A DNA stretch of 10,550 nucleotides from Akkermansiaceae bacterium (GTDB lineage Bacteria > Verrucomicrobiota > Verrucomicrobiia > Verrucomicrobiales > Akkermansiaceae). The notes under the pieces were generated by a model. The model did not search any database. It had not been told where the DNA came from and was given only the letters and a program-made list of their open reading frames with translations. Within the stretch, counting starts at the first letter, position 1. The number at the start of each line of letters is the position of its first letter. The position numbers and the translations under genes were made by a program. The DNA lies in NCBI GenBank assembly GCA_023301545.1, contig JALZUI010000103.1, positions 1-10,550 of the forward strand, written 5' to 3'. This document shows positions 6,979 through 10,550 of the stretch, one piece after another.

Positions 6979-8265
6979 TTAGACAACTTTCATTTTACCA
7001 CCGAATACAGCATTCGCTCCGAGCATTTCTTCGATACGGAGGAGTTGGTTGTATTTAGCAATACGGTCAGAGCGGCTCATGGAGCCTGTCTTGATTTGTC
7101 CCGCGTTGAGGCCTACTGCGATGTCCGCAATAGTGGTGTCTTCAGTTTCTCCAGAACGGTGTGAGATAACAGAAGTGTAACGGTTTTCCTTAGCGAGCTC
7201 TACGGAGTCGAAGGTTTCGGTTAGTGTTCCGATTTGGTTCACCTTAACGAGGATTGAGTTCGCAACTCCCATGTCGATTCCTTTTTTGAGGAAGTCTTTG
7301 TTCGTTACGAAAAGGTCGTCTCCTACGAGTTGTACTTTGTCACCGATAGCGTCGGTAAGAAGCTTCCAGGTATCCCAGTCGTTCTCATCACATCCATCTT
7401 CGATCGAGATGATAGGGAACTTGTTACAGAGGTCTTTGTAGAGGCTTACGATGTCTGAACCAGAGAGTTCTTCGTTCGTAGACTTATGGAAGATGTATTT
7501 TCCTTTTTCACGGTCGTAGAACTCGGAAGAGGCGACGTCGAGAGCGAGGGAGATGTCGTCACCGACACGGTAGCCAGCTGCTTCAATCGCCTGACAACAT
7601 ACGCTGAGAGCATCCTCTGCGGAATCAAGAGCTGGAGCGAAGCCACCTTCGTCACCAACTGAGGTTACGAGGCCACGGCCTTTGAGAACGTTTTTGAGTG
7701 CGTGGAATACTTCAGCACCCCAACGGACGGACTCTTTAAAGGACGGTGCGCCGTGAGGCATGATCATGAACTCTTGGAAGTCGATAGGGGCGTCAGAGTG
7801 TGAACCACCATTAATGACGTTCATCATCGGTACAGGGAGGACTTTTGCGTTAGCTCCGCCGATGTATTGGAAGAGAGGGAGGTCTGATGCTTCAGCTGCC
7901 GCCTTAGCGGTGGCAAGAGAAACGCCGAGAATGGCATTAGCACCGAGGCTTGATTTGTTTTTAGTGCCATCAAGGTCGAGCATGATTTGGTCTACTGCCG
8001 CTTGTTGGGTCGCGTCAACACCTGCAAGAGCTGGCGCAAGCTTGTTATTTACATTGTTTACAGCTCCTTGGACACCTTTTCCGAGGTAGCGGTCTTCTTT
8101 GTCGCGAAGTTCCCATGCTTCATGCTCACCAGTGGATGCTCCACTAGGTACGGCCGCACGGCCCATAGCTCCACAATCAAGGTGGACGTCAACTTCTACG
8201 GTAGGATTGCCTCGGGAATCAATGATTTCGCGAGCGTGTACTTCGGTAATGGATGTAAATGACAC
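6979..8265 (-). CDS. eno: Enolase (phosphopyruvate hydratase)
   Basis: This 428-residue enzyme interconverts 2-phosphoglycerate and phosphoenolpyruvate in glycolysis and gluconeogenesis. All key residues are present: the catalytic acid/base E206 in VGDEGGFAP and K341 in ILVKVNQIGT; the Mg2+ ligands D243 (LALDVASSEF), E289 (SIEDG) and D316 (VGDDLF); the substrate-binding SHRSGETED at 368-376; and K392 in GQIKTG. H156 and E165 in the NGGSHSDAPIDFQEFM stretch are also conserved. The length is normal for a bacterial enolase. Translation must start at the GTG at 8263-8265: an in-frame TAA lies just two codons upstream, the two codons between are not starts, and the first in-frame ATG is codon 34, inside the conserved domain. 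The gene has its own candidate promoter and terminator, so it is likely monocistronic. Confidence 0.99.
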   Translation of the reverse strand: MSFTSITEVHAREIIDSRGNPTVEVDVHLDCGAMGRAAVPSGASTGEHEAWELRDKEDRYLGKGVQGAVNNVNNKLAPALAGVDATQQAAVDQIMLDLDGTKNKSSLGANAILGVSLATAKAAAEASDLPLFQYIGGANAKVLPVPMMNVINGGSHSDAPIDFQEFMIMPHGAPSFKESVRWGAEVFHALKNVLKGRGLVTSVGDEGGFAPALDSAEDALSVCCQAIEAAGYRVGDDISLALDVASSEFYDREKGKYIFHKSTNEELSGSDIVSLYKDLCNKFPIISIEDGCDENDWDTWKLLTDAIGDKVQLVGDDLFVTNKDFLKKGIDMGVANSILVKVNQIGTLTETFDSVELAKENRYTSVISHRSGETEDTTIADIAVGLNAGQIKTGSMSRSDRIAKYNQLLRIEEMLGANAVFGGKMKVV

Positions 8266-8295
8266 TTGTTCTTAAGTTAGTTAGTTTGCGTATGA

Positions 8296-8325
8296 GTTAT
8301 AACGGCAAGACCGTAAAACTAGCAA
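8296..8325 (-). promoter_or_regulatory. Candidate sigma70-type promoter of eno
   Basis: On the minus strand TTGCTA (8325-8320, 4/6) and TATAAC (8301-8296, 5/6) are spaced by 18 bases, which would start transcription near 8289 and leave a leader of about 24 bases before the GTG. It lies between the upstream terminator and eno. The spacer contains a short inverted repeat, ACGG-5-CCGT (8302-8314), which could be an operator but is short enough to be chance. Confidence 0.45.
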
Positions 8326-8359
8326 GAGGGATTTAGCAGTCTTCTGTGAATTACAAAGA

Positions 8360-8387
8360 AAAAAGTTTCACTGAAGTGAAACTTTTT
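8360..8387 (-). terminator. Strong intrinsic terminator of the membrane protein/lipoprotein unit
   Basis: A perfect 13-bp stem, 8360-8372 with 8375-8387, has a GTTTCACT/AGTGAAAC core closed by a very tight turn. It is flanked by A and T tracts, so it would terminate in either direction. It begins 33 bases beyond the lipoprotein stop, before the eno promoter. Confidence 0.9.
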
Positions 8388-8419
8388 CCTGCTTTGCGGT
8401 GACTGGTATGATTTTAGAC

Positions 8420-9169
8420 CTATTGAGTCAGTCCTGGATTTACAGGGTCTGGAGCTAGGACTCCACTGATAGGATCTGGGGCAATATTATCCACGACAGT
8501 GTTTTGATTGATTGCGGAGCTTTCAAGCTGGGCTTTACGGGCTTCTACGCGTTTGAGGATTTCGTCGTCACTTAGTTCGTAATCTTTCTCAGCTTCCGTT
8601 GTGTTGGTTGCAGAGTTGTTGATGATAGTCTCTGGCGCGGGGAGGTTAATAGATACTCCTTTGTTAGTGGGTTCTGGGGCTACGAAGTTCGGGGCAAAGT
8701 CTGAACGTGGCGAGACGGGTGCAGGCGCGCTTTCGTAAACTTCTTTAATGAAGCGTGAGTCAACATATCCAGTTCTTCCGTCAGGGAGGGAAATTTGAGT
8801 GTGTTTTTTGTATGTTCCTTGAACTTGGCCTATGGATCCGACTGCTAGAGAGGATTCAGGTTTAGTGAAAAATCCGGGAGCTTTGGAGAAAAACTTAACA
8901 TCAGAAAGCGCAGTTTCGATTTGAGTTCCAGGAGGGAATTGAAGTGGGCTCCCACTATTATCTGCATAGCTAGATTGCGATCCTTTAGGTTGGTCGAGAT
9001 TGATGAAGTCCTGGTCAATATTTGCCCCTCCAGCCAAATCTTGCAGAGGGTTGCCTTCTGAACTGATAGGGGAGTTAAGAGTATCTAAGGTTTGATTAAG
9101 TCTCTGGTTTACTTGTTGGCAGCTTATCAGGAGGCAGGATAAGGTGGCGAGAGGAAGTAGTATTCTCAT
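8420..9169 (-). CDS. Predicted lipoprotein with an SH3-like domain
   Basis: This 249-residue protein begins with a short signal peptide, MRILLPLATLSCLLISC. LISC at 14-17 is a fair lipobox, so Cys17 would be lipidated and the mature protein anchored in a membrane facing the periplasm. Residues about 85-145 look like a bacterial SH3-like domain: a strand-rich stretch with FFSKAPGFFTKPESSLAVG, then DGRTGYVDSRFI at 130-141. SH3b domains of this kind often bind cell-wall peptides, but that function is inferred. The flanking regions are low complexity: Asn/Gln/Ser-rich at 18-80 and Pro-rich at 147-182. A charged helix (194-216, DDEILKRVEARKAQLE) precedes a C-terminal tail with an imperfect APDP repeat (APDPISGVL, APDPVNPGL). 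The gene follows the small membrane protein after 32 bases and is closed by a strong terminator. No named family is recognised. Confidence 0.85.
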   Translation of the reverse strand: MRILLPLATLSCLLISCQQVNQRLNQTLDTLNSPISSEGNPLQDLAGGANIDQDFINLDQPKGSQSSYADNSGSPLQFPPGTQIETALSDVKFFSKAPGFFTKPESSLAVGSIGQVQGTYKKHTQISLPDGRTGYVDSRFIKEVYESAPAPVSPRSDFAPNFVAPEPTNKGVSINLPAPETIINNSATNTTEAEKDYELSDDEILKRVEARKAQLESSAINQNTVVDNIAPDPISGVLAPDPVNPGLTQ

Positions 9170-9201
9170 AGTTGTATTAGGTATAGTAATAGGTGAATTT
9201 T

Positions 9202-9528
9202 TTACCCGATAAACATTTCTTTAGTGTCTTCATCACCAATGAAATCAACTGATTCAGGTGGTTTACCAGATCCGTGTCTGATTCCTTCGAGAGTTTTCTT
9301 GCTGCCAAAGGAGTTAGAAGGGCTGTTGATTGCCTTAGTGATGATTTTGGAGATTTCAGGTCCTGCAGCGGCCAAGCCTGCCGCTCCAAGGATGAAGCCA
9401 AGCGGTTTGCGGACACGGTCACTCATGGTGCTGGCAATTAGAATTCCCGTGGCGGCACCAAACATGAGGAGTCCGGCTTCTTTTCCGATTTCAGAAGCGG
9501 AAGGAGTTGTGTTTTCAAGCTTAGACAT
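9202..9528 (-). CDS. Small glycine/alanine-rich membrane protein of unknown function
   Basis: This 108-residue protein has two hydrophobic, small-residue-rich segments: EAGLLMFGAATGILIAS (17-33) and LGFILGAAGLAAAGP (43-57). They are separated by a short basic loop (DRVRKP). Together they look like a helical hairpin in the inner membrane, with Gly-x-x-x-Gly-type spacing suited to helix packing. The C-terminal half (58-108) is polar and ends in an acidic stretch (ESVDFIGDEDTKE). There is no cleavable signal peptide. I do not recognise a family, and the hydrophobicity is modest enough that a membrane-associated rather than spanning protein is possible. It is the first gene of a two-gene unit with the SH3-like lipoprotein and is divergent from tkt. 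The ATG at 9526-9528 has no Shine-Dalgarno but is preceded by a -10-like TATAAG. Confidence 0.8.
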   Translation of the reverse strand: MSKLENTTPSASEIGKEAGLLMFGAATGILIASTMSDRVRKPLGFILGAAGLAAAGPEISKIITKAINSPSNSFGSKKTLEGIRHGSGKPPESVDFIGDEDTKEMFIG

Positions 9529-9699
9529 ATTCTACTTATATTGAGTTAATTTCAATGTAGATACAATGAGAAAAATTACCTTTTCAGGAGTCTATTAATT
9601 TTTCTAATAATAAGGAGGGTTTTTTTTGATTAATATTCCGCGTTAACCGTGATTGGTGCTTGCATGAGAAATCTAATTCTGCGCAAAAAGTAACTAATT
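9529..9699. other. Divergent intergenic region between the small membrane protein gene and tkt
   Basis: This 171-base AT-rich spacer is the largest gap in the window and must hold promoters for both directions. On the minus strand TATAAG (9540-9535) lies 6 bases before the membrane protein ATG, in the position of a -10 box for a leaderless transcript; no convincing -35 is seen. For tkt I find no clear -35/-10 pair, although TTGCAT at 9659-9664 is a possible -35. There is no hairpin, and no tRNA-like or riboswitch-like structure is apparent by eye. Confidence 0.6.
9612..9646 (+). other. Perfect Shine-Dalgarno-like motif with a six-codon mini reading frame in the tkt leader
   Basis: AAGGAGGG (9612-9619) is followed by eight T, and a TTG at 9626-9628 opens a six-codon frame (MINIPR) stopping with TAA at 9644-9646. 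It stands out because tkt itself, 54 bases further on, has no comparable site. It could be a leader peptide or a ribosome standby site, or chance. Confidence 0.2.
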
Positions 9700-10550
9700 A
9701 TGACTAAAGATATTCTATCTAAAGCGGCAAGTGAGGCTCGTGGTCTCGCCATTGACGGAGTTCATGCATGTTCTTCAGGTCACCTAGGTCTTCCTCTTGG
9801 TTGTGCTGAGATCGGCGCAGTTCTTTTTGGAGAAGCGTTGAACTACAATCCAGAAGCTCCAAAGTGGCTTAACCGTGACCGTTTCATCCTTTCCGCAGGA
9901 CATGGTTCGATGTTTATCTACACGTGGCTGCACATTGCAGGATATGCAGTTTCAATGGAAGAGGTAAGTAACTTCCGTAAGCACCATTCAATGACGCCAG
10001 GTCACCCTGAGTTTAATGAAACTCCAGGAGTTGAGGCTACTACAGGTCCACTTGGTCAAGGAATTGGTAACGCTGTAGGTTACGCTCTTTCTCAAAAACG
10101 TGCAGCGGCTAAGTTCAACACCGCTGATCACACAATTTTCGACAACTTAACCGTGGCTCTTGCTGGTGACGGGTGTCTCCAAGAAGGTGTTGCTCGTGAA
10201 GCTATCGAGTTCGCAGGTCACAATGGCCTAGATAATTTAGTTCTAATTTATGATTCCAATGATGTAACGCTCGATGCGATGGCTGACCAAACGCAGTCTG
10301 GCAATACGGAGCAGTACTTCCAATCCTTAGGATGGGATGCGGTCACCATTGATGGTCATGATACAGACGCAATTTTAAAATCCTTTACGGAAGCGAAAGC
10401 CTCTAAAAACGGTAAGCCAAAGGTCGTTATCGCGAAAACCGAAATCGGACGTGGTATTCCACAAGTCGCTGGTACGCAGAGCGCACACGGTGAAGGTGGA
10501 GCTAAGTTCGCCGAGGAAGCTCGCGCAGCGCTTGGTCTTCCTGCTGAAAC
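9700..10550 (+). CDS. tkt: Transketolase (C-terminal part beyond window edge)
   Basis: This is the only plus-strand gene; 283 residues are visible before the right edge, about the first 40% of a usual transketolase of about 660 residues. The enzyme uses thiamine diphosphate to transfer two-carbon units between sugar phosphates in the pentose phosphate pathway. The visible part is the pyrophosphate-binding domain: SGHLGLP (26-32, where most family members have SGHPG), AGHGSM (66-71), PGHPE (100-104), TTGPLGQGIGNAVG (114-127), and the thiamine motif from GDG at 156-158 to SND at 186-188, which carries the Mg2+-binding residues. IGRGIPQVAGTQSAHG (249-264) includes the active-site His263. I set the start at the ATG at 9700-9702, matching the family N-terminus; only AAAAAG 14-9 bases upstream offers weak ribosome pairing. 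Confidence 0.97.
   Translation, partial: MTKDILSKAASEARGLAIDGVHACSSGHLGLPLGCAEIGAVLFGEALNYNPEAPKWLNRDRFILSAGHGSMFIYTWLHIAGYAVSMEEVSNFRKHHSMTPGHPEFNETPGVEATTGPLGQGIGNAVGYALSQKRAAAKFNTADHTIFDNLTVALAGDGCLQEGVAREAIEFAGHNGLDNLVLIYDSNDVTLDAMADQTQSGNTEQYFQSLGWDAVTIDGHDTDAILKSFTEAKASKNGKPKVVIAKTEIGRGIPQVAGTQSAHGEGGAKFAEEARAALGLPAE

Noticed and set aside
9177..9544. Frames of 81 codons (minus) and 106 codons (plus) over the small membrane protein gene
   Set aside because: The 108-residue frame has a sensible hairpin membrane profile and operon spacing; the alternatives do not.
9612..9627. G-rich run followed by T8 as an intrinsic terminator
   Set aside because: No complementary stem precedes the T tract, so it lacks the hairpin needed.
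1..10550. CRISPR array, tRNA or rRNA, insertion sequence, phage or defence system
   Set aside because: I looked for repeats with regular spacing, cloverleaf-like sequences, transposase motifs and terminal inverted repeats and saw none; the content is housekeeping and envelope genes.

Overview
This 10.5 kb window is an ordinary chromosomal segment from a Gram-negative bacterium with moderate GC. The gene families fit a member of the Verrucomicrobiota or a related PVC lineage. The reasons are: a TatD-type hydrolase of the EboB kind next to a small acidic partner gene, a leucyl-tRNA synthetase without its usual zinc-finger cysteines, a GspG-H-I-J pseudopilin cassette, and very few Shine-Dalgarno sequences. 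This taxonomic guess is an inference from protein features, not a proven assignment.

All genes except the last lie on the minus strand, so they read from high to low coordinates. From the right: a truncated transketolase gene (tkt) runs off the right edge on the plus strand. It is divergent from a two-gene unit encoding a small glycine/alanine-rich membrane protein (9202-9528) and an SH3-like lipoprotein (8420-9169). A strong hairpin terminator follows, then enolase (eno) with its own promoter and terminator, and leucyl-tRNA synthetase (leuS) with its own terminator. Next is a tightly packed four-gene type II secretion pseudopilin cassette (gspG, gspH-, gspI- and gspJ-like). It is followed by a CPA1-family Na+/H+ antiporter, a 93-residue protein of unknown function, and the N-terminal 125 residues of a TatD-family metal-dependent hydrolase cut by the left edge.

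The genes fall into separate jobs: central carbon metabolism (tkt, eno), translation (leuS), secretion or pilus-like fibre assembly (gspG-J), ion homeostasis (antiporter) and two less understood modules. These are the TatD/EboB-like hydrolase with its small partner, and the small membrane protein with its lipoprotein. Three clear intrinsic terminators separate the transcription units. No RNA gene, CRISPR array, insertion sequence or phage feature was seen, and no intergenic gap exceeds 171 bases.

Nothing here is clearly a new biological system. The observations most worth a second look are the possible ebo-like locus at the left edge, the general lack of Shine-Dalgarno sites with -10-like boxes placed right before two start codons, a lone perfect Shine-Dalgarno-like motif in the tkt leader, and the unrecognised membrane protein/lipoprotein pair.
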